Shown in pieces: positions 36,300-45,270 of a stretch of DNA of 64,000 bases. The stretch spans positions 62,001-126,000 of the forward strand of contig NZ_CP157971.1 in assembly GCF_040215725.1 (NCBI RefSeq), in the 5' to 3' direction. Source of the stretch: Rhizobium sp. ZPR4 (GTDB lineage: Bacteria > Pseudomonadota > Alphaproteobacteria > Rhizobiales > Rhizobiaceae). A model generated the notes under the pieces. The model was not told where the DNA came from. It was given only the letters and a program-made list of their open reading frames with translations, and ran no database searches. Every line of letters begins with the position of its first letter. Within the stretch, counting starts at the first letter, position 1. The translations under genes were made by a program, and so were the position numbers.

Positions 36300-36989
36300 A
36301 TGAAGTACCGATACTTTCTCTTCGATCTCGATGATACATTACTTGATTTTAAAGCGTCGGAGCGGCTTTCGTTCTTTCGCACGATGGCCTCTGTGGGAGT
36401 ATCAGGCGATTTTGATGCGGCATTTCGCGCGTATCAAGCTGAGAACACCAAACTTTGGCTACAGTTTGAGAAGGGCTTCATCACAAAGGACTTTTTGAAG
36501 GTTGAACGGTTTCGCCTTGCGCTGGCGACAGCCAACATCGATGCGGACCCGAACGTCGTGAGTTCACGCTACCTCGACATGTTGCCTGAGGCGGTCGTTC
36601 TACTCGATGGAGCAAGGGAGATTTGTGAACACCTCTCTGCTTGGGGCGAAGTGGGGATCATCACCAACGGCATTGAGCATGTACAAACGAAGCGCATCGC
36701 AAATTCTGGTCTTTCCCCTTGGCTTAGCTTTGTGGCAACATCCGAAGCGTGCGGTTTTGCAAAACCTGACGCGCGATTCTTTGAATATTCGACGCAAAGA
36801 TTTACCACTTTCAATAAGGCGGAGGCCATCATCATCGGCGATAGACTTGATGCAGATATCCTGGGCGGCAACCAATTCGGTATCGAGAGCTGCTGGTTTA
36901 ATCCAATGGGGATCGAAAATAACACGAGCGCACGGCCGACAATGGAGGTGGCGTCGCTTTCCGAGATCCCGGCTCGCCTCTCATGCTAG
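36300..36989 (+). CDS. HAD-family hydrolase, YjjG-type nucleotidase
   Basis: A 229-residue haloacid dehalogenase-type phosphatase. It has motif I FDLDDTLLDF (both Asp), a helical cap, motif II GIITNGIE, the motif III Lys in FAKPDARFFEYS and motif IV IIGDRLDADILGG. This arrangement matches YjjG-type pyrimidine 5'-nucleotidases, which remove phosphate from (noncanonical) pyrimidine nucleotides. Phosphoglycolate phosphatase-like activity is an alternative. It stands alone between remnants; a nucleoside catabolic region begins about 5 kb to the right. Confidence 0.82.
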   Translation: MKYRYFLFDLDDTLLDFKASERLSFFRTMASVGVSGDFDAAFRAYQAENTKLWLQFEKGFITKDFLKVERFRLALATANIDADPNVVSSRYLDMLPEAVVLLDGAREICEHLSAWGEVGIITNGIEHVQTKRIANSGLSPWLSFVATSEACGFAKPDARFFEYSTQRFTTFNKAEAIIIGDRLDADILGGNQFGIESCWFNPMGIENNTSARPTMEVASLSEIPARLSC

Positions 36990-37619
36990 AAGCTTTGGGG
37001 GAAAAATAGGTATAGGAGCGAAGTCAAGAAAGGATGGTAGAAGGCGGTATCAAACGGCTCCACTGCTGCTTTCAACGGCGACCAAAATGTCTGGATGGCC
37101 ACACAAGTTGAGAGGCTTCTGGGGCAATTGTCCGGTCGGTGGGGCATTATCCTCGCCGGCGCACTTTTTATGTGGAAGGCGGAGGCGCCGGAGCTTGGCG
37201 GCTCCTTTCGGCATTCGCGATCGCCTGAGTAGGTCAGGAACCGGCCCCGTGGGAGCTGCCCGGGCAGCCTGGCGATGCCATTTCACCGAGGTTAAAATCG
37301 GGCATTATCGAAGGAGGTCGAGCATATCTGCGGCCGCACGCTCAATGGCGTCACGAGCGTGGATCACTTTGGACCTGACGACTTTTCTCTGCCCGTTAAG
37401 CACCATAGCCGCTGCGACACCGTTGCGGTAGAATCTACCGGGATCCGTTTGCTTTAATCAACTGGACCTGCTCAGACGAGCTCGATGGCAGTCAACCTAG
37501 GTCTGGCGCTATCGAAAGCCGGCTGCCATCGGGCAGTGGCGTGTTGCCTCCACTCGCCAACAAAGGCGCGTCCGCGTCGAAAGCAACTAAGTTGGGGGCG
37601 TGGGCGATAACTAAAGCGT
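36990..37619. other. Intergenic region with two coding-like fragments
   Basis: No intact gene. On the plus strand 37041-37230 is open for about 62 codons and reads like protein (NGDQNVWMATQVERLLGQL, RWGIILAGALFMWKAEAPEL) but has no proper start and no family I can name. On the minus strand about 37300-37445 reads GRFYRNGVAAAMVLNGQRK, then SKVIHARDAIERAAADML, also unrecognised. Both look like leftovers of deleted genes. Confidence 0.45.
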
Positions 37620-38342
37620 CTATTTATAAACATCCATAGTGCGGGTAAGGCGTGCGATAAAATCGACCATGTCATCACCCAAGAGGTTTAGATGGTCCAT
37701 GGCGGCTGTAGCAGCAGCGACAGGGTCATTGGCCTTGATTGCGTCGATGATTTTGCCGTGTTCGCCAATTGTTGCTTCCATTCGGCCGGGAAGATAGGTG
37801 ACATGCTTTCGGTACATCGACACGCGCCGACGTAGAGCACGTGTCTGATCCGCAATGAATTCAGTGTGCGAGGCATCGTAAAGCAGGTCGTGAAATTCTG
37901 CGTTGATCTCATAAAATCGATCAGGATTGTGGGCGCCTAGTTCGTCCTCGAGACGTTGCTGAATCTCAAGGAGCCGAGCGATCTCCTCAGGGGTAGCGCG
38001 CCTTGCGGCGTACCGTGCGCACATCCCCTCCAAGTTCGCCATGGTCTCAAACATTTCCATGAGCTTTGGGATTGAAACTGCAGCCACCGACACGCCCTGT
38101 CTCGGGCGGACTTCGAGCATGCCCGTCGCGATCAGTGCTTTAATGGCTTCGCGCATGGGTGTGCGGGACACTTGGAATTGATCCACCAGGGCGCCCTCAT
38201 CGATCCGGGCGCCTGGCGGCAGACGACCGGTGATGATCATTTCCTCAAGTGCCTCACGCAGTTCGTCTGACCGGCTAACCCGGCCACGACTTTCCATGTC
38301 GCCATGGAGTTTCTGTGATTGTGCGCTCTCTTTTACAGCCAT
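37620..38342 (-). CDS. GntR-family regulator (FCD subfamily)
   Basis: A 240-residue transcription factor: winged helix at residues about 25-90 (RIDEGALVDQFQVSRTPMREAIKALIATGMLEVRPRQG read in two parts) and an FCD effector domain with its metal-binding Asp/His set (EINAEFHDLLYDAS, EHGKIIDAI, AAMDHL). It is the last gene of the minus-strand operon, 39 bp after the second permease, and so probably regulates that importer. FCD ligands are often small organic acids or sugar acids; here a nucleobase-related compound is possible. Confidence 0.9.
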   Translation of the reverse strand: MAVKESAQSQKLHGDMESRGRVSRSDELREALEEMIITGRLPPGARIDEGALVDQFQVSRTPMREAIKALIATGMLEVRPRQGVSVAAVSIPKLMEMFETMANLEGMCARYAARRATPEEIARLLEIQQRLEDELGAHNPDRFYEINAEFHDLLYDASHTEFIADQTRALRRRVSMYRKHVTYLPGRMEATIGEHGKIIDAIKANDPVAAATAAMDHLNLLGDDMVDFIARLTRTMDVYK

Positions 38343-38381
38343 AGGTATGATCCCGCCTGCTCGACTTTTTCCTCGAGTAGC

Positions 38382-39125
38382 TTAATCCCACCAAATGAAC
38401 CTCTTAAGCAACCCCGCCAAGATACCATACAAGATAAGACTAGCGATTGAAGACAGGACGACTGCTGACCAAACCGTGACCGAGTCAATTTGCGACGTCG
38501 CTCGATAAATAGTCTGCCCGATTCCTGAATAGGCTCCGAGCATCTCCGTGACGATTACCACGACGGTGCAACGTGCGAATCCCACCTTCAGGCCAGTCCC
38601 GATGGATGGTAAAGCCGCAGGCAGTCTCAATCTGGTTAGGATCGACATCGAACGCGCACCAAAACTCTGATAGAGGTCGATATGCGCGGGAAGCGGGCTG
38701 GTTAGGCCCGCAAGCGTATTAATCAGGACCGGGAAACTGACCGTTAAGGCAGCAATGGCAATTTTTGAGGCGACGCCGACACCGAACCAGATCAGGGCGA
38801 GCGGCACAAACGCGACCGTCGGGACCATATTAATGGTGACGGCAAGTGGCATGATTGCCCATTGTACCGATGGCAGCAATACGAAGACAACCGCAAGAGG
38901 TATGCCGATCGCCGAACCAAGGAAAAAACCGCCGAGAGTCTCTCCAATAGTGATAAGCAGGTCACCGAAGAGCTGAGATGCTTGCGATCCCATGAACTCC
39001 GCGATCTTGAGTGGCGAAGGCAGGACGAAAGGCTGGATGCCGAATGTTACGACAACAAGTTGCCAAGTTATCAGTGCGACTAGGAGCGTCACTGCTGCAG
39101 GGAAAATTGAGGTCAATCTTTGCAT
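38382..39125 (-). CDS. ABC transporter permease (NMT1/SsuC-type importer)
   Basis: A 247-residue inner-membrane permease with six hydrophobic segments. The EAA-type loop reads LYQSFGARSMSILTRLRLPAALPSIGTGLK. Its ATG at 39125 overlaps the stop of the other permease by one base (TAATG). The longer frame to 39293 only adds sequence inside that gene. It pairs with the neighbouring permease as a heterodimer. Confidence 0.9.
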   Translation of the reverse strand: MQRLTSIFPAAVTLLVALITWQLVVVTFGIQPFVLPSPLKIAEFMGSQASQLFGDLLITIGETLGGFFLGSAIGIPLAVVFVLLPSVQWAIMPLAVTINMVPTVAFVPLALIWFGVGVASKIAIAALTVSFPVLINTLAGLTSPLPAHIDLYQSFGARSMSILTRLRLPAALPSIGTGLKVGFARCTVVVIVTEMLGAYSGIGQTIYRATSQIDSVTVWSAVVLSSIASLILYGILAGLLKRFIWWD

Positions 39126-39871
39126 TACTCGCCCCTCCACCAAACAAGCTTCTTTTCGCAGTAGGCAAGCAGACTGTAGAATGTCCCTCCAAGAAGACCG
39201 GTCGCAATAATAAGGACCCACGTGCGCAGGACGTCTTCGAAATAGAGCGCCTGTAGCAGCATAACGCCAAGGCCTACGGTGTCGCCAAACCATTCGCCGA
39301 CGATGGCGCCGACGAGGGCAAGAGAAACGCCTGTTTTCAAGCCGACAACGATATTGGGAAGTGCCGCCGGCAGCTCTACGGAGCGATAAGTCTTCAGCCT
39401 CGACGCTCCGAAGCTCCGGAATAGGTCAACGCGCTGGGGGTTTACGGCCCTAAGACCCTGCAAGGTGTTGACCGAAATCGGGAAGAACGCCAGGAAGTAC
39501 GAGATAAACACCTTCGCCAGCAGGGTATTCCCGAACCAGATCACGACGATAGCGCCGAAGGCCACAACTGGTATTGTTTGCAAGGCAACAAACAGCGGTA
39601 ACACTGAGCGCTCGAGGACGGGCACCTTCGCAAAAAGTGTGCCCCAGATAACCCCGGTTACTGCTGCTAGGGTAAATCCAAGAAAAGCTTCCAGACCGGT
39701 CCGTCCCACCGCGGCCGCAAGCTCAGGCGCAACCGCAACTGCATTGACTACAATTTCTCCAAGTCCTGGAAGGTACCTATCCGGCACGCCGGCGATCGGA
39801 ACAACAACCCACCACACAAATATGAGACCAAGGGGGAACATCGCTGTTCTAAGCACAGTTCCTGCCGTCAT
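39125..39871 (-). CDS. ABC transporter permease (NMT1/SsuC-type importer)
   Basis: A 248-residue permease related to the one downstream, with the coupling loop VDLFRSFGASRLKTYRSVELPAALPNIV and about six membrane helices. It overlaps the ATPase gene by 4 bp (ATGA). The pair with its paralogue suggests a heterodimeric channel, as in pyrimidine/thiamine-precursor and taurine-like importers. Confidence 0.91.
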   Translation of the reverse strand: MTAGTVLRTAMFPLGLIFVWWVVVPIAGVPDRYLPGLGEIVVNAVAVAPELAAAVGRTGLEAFLGFTLAAVTGVIWGTLFAKVPVLERSVLPLFVALQTIPVVAFGAIVVIWFGNTLLAKVFISYFLAFFPISVNTLQGLRAVNPQRVDLFRSFGASRLKTYRSVELPAALPNIVVGLKTGVSLALVGAIVGEWFGDTVGLGVMLLQALYFEDVLRTWVLIIATGLLGGTFYSLLAYCEKKLVWWRGE

Positions 39872-40680
39872 GACCGCTCCGTATCGAAAGTTTTGCGGCT
39901 TTCCTCTTCAACGACCTCGAGAAGCCTTCTTTTGATGGCGCCAAACTCAGCCGTTGTCGCAAGAGCGGACTCTCGCGGGCGGGGAAGATCGATCGTTTCG
40001 CTATATTTGATCGAACCTGGGCGGGTCGACATCACCGCGACTTTGTCGCCTAGCAGGATCGCCTCGTCGATATCATGGGTGATGAACAGTACGGTCCGCT
40101 TGTGGCGAGCCCAGATATCCAGAAGCCATAACTGCATCATCGATCGCGTCAATGCGTCGAGTGCGCCGAAGGGTTCGTCAAGTAGCAGGAGATCGCGTTC
40201 AAAGAGAAACGTACGCATGAGCGCGACGCGCTGTCGCATGCCGCCAGACAGTTCATGAGGGTATTTGTCTTCGAAACCTGCAAGGCCGAATTCGGGAAAG
40301 AGCGCTCGTGCCCGGTCGCGTGCTATTCGCTTCTTCACTCCCTCAATCTCGAGCGCGACAATAGCGTTATCAAGGACAGTGCGCCATGGGAGTAGCAGGT
40401 CGCGTTGCGGCATGAAAGAGACCTTGCCCAGCAGCTCTCCTTGTCCTTGTATTCGACCGTCAAAGACGATCGACCCATCCGCATCAGGTGGCAAGAGACC
40501 GGCAATCATGTTGAAGAGCGTTGATTTTCCACTTCCTGATGGCCCGATTAGAGTAATAAACTCTCCGCGTTCTAAAGAAAGGTCCACACCTTTGACCGCT
40601 ACGACTGGTCCGAAACGCTTGCCTAGATTTACCAGCTGAAGGTGAGGGGGTGCTGGAACCCCCTTCACGAGTGGATTCAT
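39868..40680 (-). CDS. ABC transporter ATP-binding protein (NMT1/SsuB-type)
   Basis: A 270-residue importer ATPase: Walker A GPSGSGKSTLFNM, Q-loop SFMPQRDLLLPWRT, signature LSGGMRQRVALMRTF, Walker B LLLLDEPFGALDA and the switch His in LFITHDIDEAI. The phrase MPQRDLLLPWRTV is typical of nitrate/taurine/HMP-type systems. It overlaps the receptor gene by 4 bp and the first permease by 4 bp. Confidence 0.93.
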   Translation of the reverse strand: MNPLVKGVPAPPHLQLVNLGKRFGPVVAVKGVDLSLERGEFITLIGPSGSGKSTLFNMIAGLLPPDADGSIVFDGRIQGQGELLGKVSFMPQRDLLLPWRTVLDNAIVALEIEGVKKRIARDRARALFPEFGLAGFEDKYPHELSGGMRQRVALMRTFLFERDLLLLDEPFGALDALTRSMMQLWLLDIWARHKRTVLFITHDIDEAILLGDKVAVMSTRPGSIKYSETIDLPRPRESALATTAEFGAIKRRLLEVVEEESRKTFDTERS

Positions 40681-41678
40681 AGGCTCTTGTCCTCTGCCGG
40701 CACCTTGTCCCAGAACTGGTTGGTGAACGCGGCGTTCACGTCCTGGGGGCTCTTCAGCGCCTTGAATTTTACGAGACTTTCATTTACCGCTTTGCTCGCG
40801 TCTATATCCACGTATCCGATGCCTTTGGTTCTAGCATCTCCTGAGGACGCCATCCGTGCATATTCGGCCATCATAGCGGCCTGATGCTCACGCTTGAGAC
40901 CGGAGCCGTGCTTCATGACGATATTCACTGCATCGTCCTGATTGATGATGGCGTCCTTCCAGCCCTTCAGCGTGGCGTTAAGGAAGGCTTGGACGATCTC
41001 AGGTTTTTCTTTGACAGTTTTCTCGGAGGCGATAATTGCGCCATCTTGCCCACGGACTCCGTTCTCGTCAGCTCGAAAGATCTTAACCGGAATGTTCTGC
41101 TCCTTGAGCGTGAGCAGTTCATTGTACGTGGTCACGGTGGAGATCTCATACTTTCGGTCGATAAACGGTTGCATCGAGAACGGTTGTGACGCTACTCGCT
41201 CCTTCGTGGGATCAAGACCCGCATTGGTCAGTACAGTGAACAGCTGATATTGCGAGCCGGTGAACCACGCCGACATGGTCTTGCCAGCGAAATCCTTCAC
41301 AGAGTTGATCCCTGCATCGTCGTGGGCAACAAACGCATAAGGAGAGGTGGGGAGGGTCATGCCGACCGTTATGATCGGGAGGTTCTTTTCTCTGGCGAAC
41401 AAAATCGCGTCAGTCATTCCAGTAACAGCAAACGTATCAGCGCCAGAGGCGACCATCGTTTCCGCTGTGACATTAGGGCCACCGGGATTTACCGTGACAT
41501 CGAGGCCCGCCTCTTTGTAGAAGCCTTTTTCGAGCGCGACGTAGACTCCGGCAAATTGCGCTTGGGCTACCCAGCGAAGTCTGACGGATACTGCCTCTTC
41601 CGCGTAACCACTTGAAACGCTTCCGGCGAAGCCGATCATGGCCGCGACTAAAGATGACGTGCATTTGAATGATCTCAT
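40677..41678 (-). CDS. NMT1/THI5-like periplasmic binding protein
   Basis: The receptor of the importer, 333 residues with a signal peptide (cut near GYAEE, residue 25). It shows the NMT1/THI5-like landmarks: VRLRWVAQAQFAGVYVALEKGFYKEAGLDV and NPGGPNVTAETMVASGAD. Relatives bind hydroxymethylpyrimidine, N-formyl-4-amino-pyrimidines, riboflavin or pyrimidine bases. Given deoB directly upstream and nucleoside genes beyond, a pyrimidine-like ligand is the best guess. The operon runs receptor, ATPase, permease, permease, GntR. Confidence 0.9.
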   Translation of the reverse strand: MRSFKCTSSLVAAMIGFAGSVSSGYAEEAVSVRLRWVAQAQFAGVYVALEKGFYKEAGLDVTVNPGGPNVTAETMVASGADTFAVTGMTDAILFAREKNLPIITVGMTLPTSPYAFVAHDDAGINSVKDFAGKTMSAWFTGSQYQLFTVLTNAGLDPTKERVASQPFSMQPFIDRKYEISTVTTYNELLTLKEQNIPVKIFRADENGVRGQDGAIIASEKTVKEKPEIVQAFLNATLKGWKDAIINQDDAVNIVMKHGSGLKREHQAAMMAEYARMASSGDARTKGIGYVDIDASKAVNESLVKFKALKSPQDVNAAFTNQFWDKVPAEDKSL

Positions 41679-41928
41679 TGTTCCGTTCCTCTGGATACGA
41701 TTTTTGATCTTTCGTATTTTTTTTCTTTGAGCGTTGCAAAATGGAGATCGGACGTCAAGCGCCTATATGTTCAAAACGTCTTTTTTTGAATGCAGAAATA
41801 TCAGAATTGGATAATTTGAAAGCGAGGTCAAGTTTTCTCCGCGAAGGCCAGCCCGCTGTCAGGTTTGCTTTAGCAGAAGCAGTCAGCGTGATGGCGGCCT
41901 TCGTTTTTGTCAGCAGCACTGGGCGGTC
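41679..41928. promoter_or_regulatory. Promoter region of the NMT1-type importer operon
   Basis: A 250-bp gap between deoB and the importer operon, both on the minus strand, markedly AT-rich near the importer start. It contains AATATCAGAATTG at 41797-41809, found again at 44095-44107 ahead of the nucleoside importer. TGCAGAAAT at 41791-41799 also reappears there as its complement ATTTCTGCA. This suggests a common regulator for both importers. Confidence 0.5.
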
Positions 41929-43155
41929 TCAGCGACCGAGTGGAAGAGCTTCGCCATGCGGGCCGAGATCTACACCCAGCCATGCTGCGATTGTCTGCGC
42001 AACATCCGCGAAACTCGTTCGAACCCCTGCACTTCCGGGGCTAATCGACGGAGAGAAGCAAAGGATCGGTACCTGCTCGCGCGTGTGATCGGTACCGGTC
42101 CACGTCGGATCGTTCCCATGATCAGCTGTAATAACGAGCAAGTCGTCATCGCCCATGATTTCCATGATTTCGGGAAGACGTGAGTCGAACTGCTCCAAGG
42201 CTAGAGCATACCCAGCGACATCGCGTCGATGACCGTACTCCTGATCGAAATCGACGAAATTCGTGACGATTAAATCACCCGACTTCGACGATCGAATAGC
42301 TTCGACGGTTCTATCCATTATGCGCATGTTTCCACTTGCTTTCAGGACGTGAGTGACGCCTCGGCCGGCAAAGATGTCGGATATTTTGCCGATAGCAAAA
42401 ACATCTTTGCCGGAATCCTTCACCCTATCGAGAATTGTTGGCTCAGGTGGCGCTATAGCGAAGTCGCGGCGATTTCCCGTCCTTTTGAAGCCGCTTTCCT
42501 CATCGCCCGAGAAGGGACGAGCAATGACGCGCCCGATCCGCATCGGCTCCGTCACCTTGAAGGCCACTTTGCATAGTTCATAAAGCCGCTCTAGTCCAAA
42601 GCTCTCTTCGTGGGCCGCAATTTGCAGGACGCTATCAGCCGATGTGTAGAAAATGGGAAGTCCGGATCGTATGCTCTCAGCGCCGAATCTGCCGATCACC
42701 GAGGTTCCTGAGGCAGGCATGTTGGCAAGAGTTCCGTTGATCCCGGCCTCTTTGCAAATCTCCTTCAAAAACGGCGCACTGAAAGCGGGAATCGTATTCG
42801 GAAAATAGCCCCAGTCTTCGATCGCGGGTACGCCCGCCAACTCCCAGTGCCCTGAAGGCGTGTCCTTTCCCTTCGAGATCTCCCGACCAACGGCAAAAAA
42901 ACCCTTTGATACTGAACCGTCCAAGCCGGCAGGCGTCAGCCCAGTCGAGAGCTTCGCAGCGGCGCCAAGGCCCAGGCTGCTGAGATTGGGTAAATGCAGG
43001 GGGCCGGATCGCACTCTATCGGTATCCGCTCGGCCAGCGGCCGCCTCACGAGCGATGTGGCCGATAGTATCCGCGCCCAGGCTCTGGTAATCTCCGGCAT
43101 CGGGGGCCCCGCCGATACCCACGCTATCGAGGATACAAAGGATTGCTCGAGTCAT
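41929..43155 (-). CDS. deoB: Phosphopentomutase
   Basis: Interconverts ribose (or deoxyribose) 1-phosphate and 5-phosphate with manganese, linking nucleoside phosphorolysis to the pentose pathway or to deoxyribose-phosphate aldolase. The 408 residues carry the alkaline-phosphatase-superfamily metal sites: AILCILDSVGIGGAPDA at the start, KGKDTPSGHWEL, NFVDFDQEYGHRRD and VITADHGNDPTWTGTDHTRE. The ATG at 43155 is preferred (AAAGG upstream, family start); one at 43182 would add nine unlike residues. Its partners uridine phosphorylase and deoC are on the opposite strand 10 kb away. Confidence 0.94.
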   Translation of the reverse strand: MTRAILCILDSVGIGGAPDAGDYQSLGADTIGHIAREAAAGRADTDRVRSGPLHLPNLSSLGLGAAAKLSTGLTPAGLDGSVSKGFFAVGREISKGKDTPSGHWELAGVPAIEDWGYFPNTIPAFSAPFLKEICKEAGINGTLANMPASGTSVIGRFGAESIRSGLPIFYTSADSVLQIAAHEESFGLERLYELCKVAFKVTEPMRIGRVIARPFSGDEESGFKRTGNRRDFAIAPPEPTILDRVKDSGKDVFAIGKISDIFAGRGVTHVLKASGNMRIMDRTVEAIRSSKSGDLIVTNFVDFDQEYGHRRDVAGYALALEQFDSRLPEIMEIMGDDDLLVITADHGNDPTWTGTDHTREQVPILCFSPSISPGSAGVRTSFADVAQTIAAWLGVDLGPHGEALPLGR

Positions 43156-43200
43156 AGTTGGCCTTTCATATGTATAAGACATAGATAAGATTTACGTCGG

Positions 43201-43308
43201 TTAGATTTGATCGTCGGCATACTCCTGGGCCGACTCGCGCCAGGGCATCCAGTCACTGACTTCGTATCCAAGAATTCGCGTGCGCATCCAGGGCGTGAGC
43301 GTCATCAT
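43201..43308 (-). other. Short ORF just upstream of deoB
   Basis: A 35-codon minus-strand frame starting ATGATG and reading TPWMRTRILGYEVSDWMPW, ending EYADDQI, 45 bp before deoB on the same strand. A second frame over the same DNA (MRMGPYRRFITQQPGRMLV) has a GGAG site ahead of it. One of the two may be a small or broken gene co-transcribed with deoB. Neither is recognised. Confidence 0.35.
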
Positions 43309-43568
43309 CCCTGCGCTCTTTGAGCGCTATGCTCCAACACAGAACCAACATACGGCCCGGTTGCTGCGTGATGAACCGCCGATAGGGACCCATTCTCATC
43401 CTGATCTCCTCAGTCTGATTTTGAAGAAACGATTCCGCCCCACGCTGAATATTGCCTCCTGTCACTTCCTATTGACGCTGTAGGACAGCATCGCGTAGCC
43501 CGCCCTGCCGAGGCCGCGCATTCGTCTTGCAGCGATGCAAGCTCCTCGAACTGAGCCTCCGTCCCCCG

Positions 43569-43910
43569 TCAAGCCGCGAGTTTCGCGCAAAGGCTTTCAA
43601 GCTCCGCCATCGCTTGGAGTATGTCGACGACTTCCGGCGATGACATCGCGCGAACCGTAGGACCCCGCCGCGCCTCCCAAGCAAGAAAGTTACGAGCCTC
43701 GAGACTGCGCAAGGCCTCTCGCACGGGAGGGTATAAAACGCGGTGCCAGCTCTTTCTCATCCAAGCTTTGGAGATATGGTGCCAGTAAGTATTTCTGCTT
43801 CGAGGCATATACGGATACGTTCGACGATGGTTGGGCCCGCTATGGTTGACATTCCTACTCCTGAAAAGATTGCGACGATCGGACCGGTAGACGCTCACAG
43901 TCCCCATCAT
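43569..43910 (-). pseudogene. GntR/FCD regulator, frameshifted and truncated
   Basis: On the minus strand the DNA-binding part reads, across frames, ERIRICLEAEILTGTIS, then LDEKELAPRF, then PVREALRSLEARNFLAWEA and finally SSPEVVDILQAMAELESL followed by a stop. These are consecutive parts of a GntR winged helix and the start of an FCD domain. At least two frame changes are needed, and the rest of the effector domain is gone. It sits between deoB and the nucleoside importer operon, where a regulator of both would be expected. Confidence 0.75.
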
Positions 43911-44197
43911 CGCCTGCTTCGTGGAGAGTATACGAAATAGGCGATTGAGGATGCAACATCCTTATTAATGAAGAATTTTACGCGGACAATAAAGGTCAGG
44001 GCAGAATACTTGAGCGCAAAGACGGGCTCGAGGTCGGAATTTCGCTCCATATGGGCGAGCTGCAAGGTTGTGACACTTTTTTACGCGAATTAAGAATATC
44101 AGAATTGCATTTCTGCATACGGTATGCGTAGATATGGATACCTTGCGAGGCTGAACCTCGCGAGTGGCTCTGCAAAATTTATAAAAAGGGGATCACC
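43911..44197 (+). promoter_or_regulatory. Promoter/operator region of the nucleoside importer operon
   Basis: Contains AATATCAGAATTG (44095-44107, shared with the NMT1 operon promoter), the palindrome GCATACGGTATGC (44115-44127), the inverted pair GTATGC/GGATAC (44122-44141, 8 bp apart) and a small hairpin GCGAGG-CTGAA-CCTCGC (44145-44161). The GTATGC/GGATAC pair recurs at 49255-49281 before the enzyme operon, with 15 bp between. GTAT..ATAC symmetry suits GntR-type regulators. AAAAGGGGATCACC precedes the ATG at 44198. Confidence 0.5.
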
Positions 44198-45220
44198 ATG
44201 CGTATCTGCAACACATTGGCTGGGGCACTCCTGGCTACGACTGTTATCGCCATGCCGGCTTTCGCGGAGAAGCACGTCACGGGTTGCGAACTAACCGATA
44301 CTGGAGGGGTTGACGACCGTAGCTTCAATGAGACGGCGTGGCGCGGTATGAAACGTGCAGAAAAGGAACTCGGCATTTCGGCGAAGGTCGTGGAATCGCT
44401 GTCAGAGGTCGACTACGAGCCCAATATGACATCTGTGCTCGGTGGAAAGTGCGACGTTATCGTAACAGTCGGATTCTTATGGGGAAAGGCGACGGAGAAG
44501 TTCGCTAAAGCCAATCCTAATCAGAAGTTCTCGATTGTCGATTACTCCTACAATCCACCCCTTCCGAATATCCGTAGCCAGACATTTGCGACCGATGAAG
44601 CTGCCTTCCTTGCAGGTTACCTTTCCGCGGGCATGACTAAGACTGGTACCATCGGCGTTTTCGGTGGGATGAACATCCCGCCAGTCACGATCTTCATGGA
44701 TGGCTACGTGCGCGGTATCAGGCACTACAATAAGGTTAAGGGCGCAAAGATAAACGTTTTGGGCTGGGACCCGGATACCAAGCAGGGCCTCTTCGTCAAT
44801 AATTTTCGCTCATTGGACGATGGTCGGACTTTTGCGCAAAATCTCTACGACGAAGGTGCAGATATTGTCCTTCCTGTTGCGGGCACTGTCGGCCTCGGCA
44901 GCGCGGCCTTGGCAGACGAGCTTGGAGCTGAAAAGCTGAAGATACTCGGCGTCGATGCCGACATGGCTCTGACAAACGAAAAGTTCAAGGGCGTCTACCT
45001 CACCTCGATCATGAAGCGAATGGATAACACCACCTTCGAAGTCGTCAAAGCCGTTAAAGAAGGCACTTTTGCCGGGGGCGAACAGCGCGGCTCCCTCGCC
45101 AATGGCGGTGTGGATATCGCTCCCTTTCATGACTTGGACAAAGACGTTCCAGCAAATCTGAAGGCGGAACTCGCAGACGTCAGAGAGCAGATCGTATCGG
45201 GGAAACTCAGCGTCAAGTAA
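44198..45220 (+). CDS. BMP-family nucleoside-binding protein
   Basis: The periplasmic receptor of a BmpA/PnrA-type importer, 340 residues. A signal peptide ends at PAFA (about residue 23). The mature part begins VTGCELTDTGGVDDRSFNETAWRGM, the hallmark of the family whose Asp and Phe contact the nucleoside. Later come FATDEAAFLAGYLSAGMTK, GVFGGMNIPPVTIFMDGY and GVDADMAL. Characterised relatives bind purine and pyrimidine nucleosides. It heads an operon with ATPase and two permease genes. Confidence 0.92.
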   Translation: MRICNTLAGALLATTVIAMPAFAEKHVTGCELTDTGGVDDRSFNETAWRGMKRAEKELGISAKVVESLSEVDYEPNMTSVLGGKCDVIVTVGFLWGKATEKFAKANPNQKFSIVDYSYNPPLPNIRSQTFATDEAAFLAGYLSAGMTKTGTIGVFGGMNIPPVTIFMDGYVRGIRHYNKVKGAKINVLGWDPDTKQGLFVNNFRSLDDGRTFAQNLYDEGADIVLPVAGTVGLGSAALADELGAEKLKILGVDADMALTNEKFKGVYLTSIMKRMDNTTFEVVKAVKEGTFAGGEQRGSLANGGVDIAPFHDLDKDVPANLKAELADVREQIVSGKLSVK

Positions 45221-45224
45221 GGCG

Positions 45225-45244
45225 GATCCAGCGAAAGCTGGATC
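45225..45244 (+). other. Hairpin after the nucleoside-binding protein gene
   Basis: Perfect 8-bp stem GATCCAGC with a GAAA tetraloop, 4 bp after the receptor stop and before the ATPase gene. It is likely an mRNA-stabilising or partly terminating stem that keeps receptor levels above membrane components. Confidence 0.6.
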
Positions 45245-45270
45245 TTCCCTCCAACCGAATCGCGAAAATC

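Noticed and set aside
44145..44161. Purine-type riboswitch ahead of the nucleoside importer
   Set aside because: There is a small hairpin, but not the three-way junction or the conserved loop sequences of a purine riboswitch.
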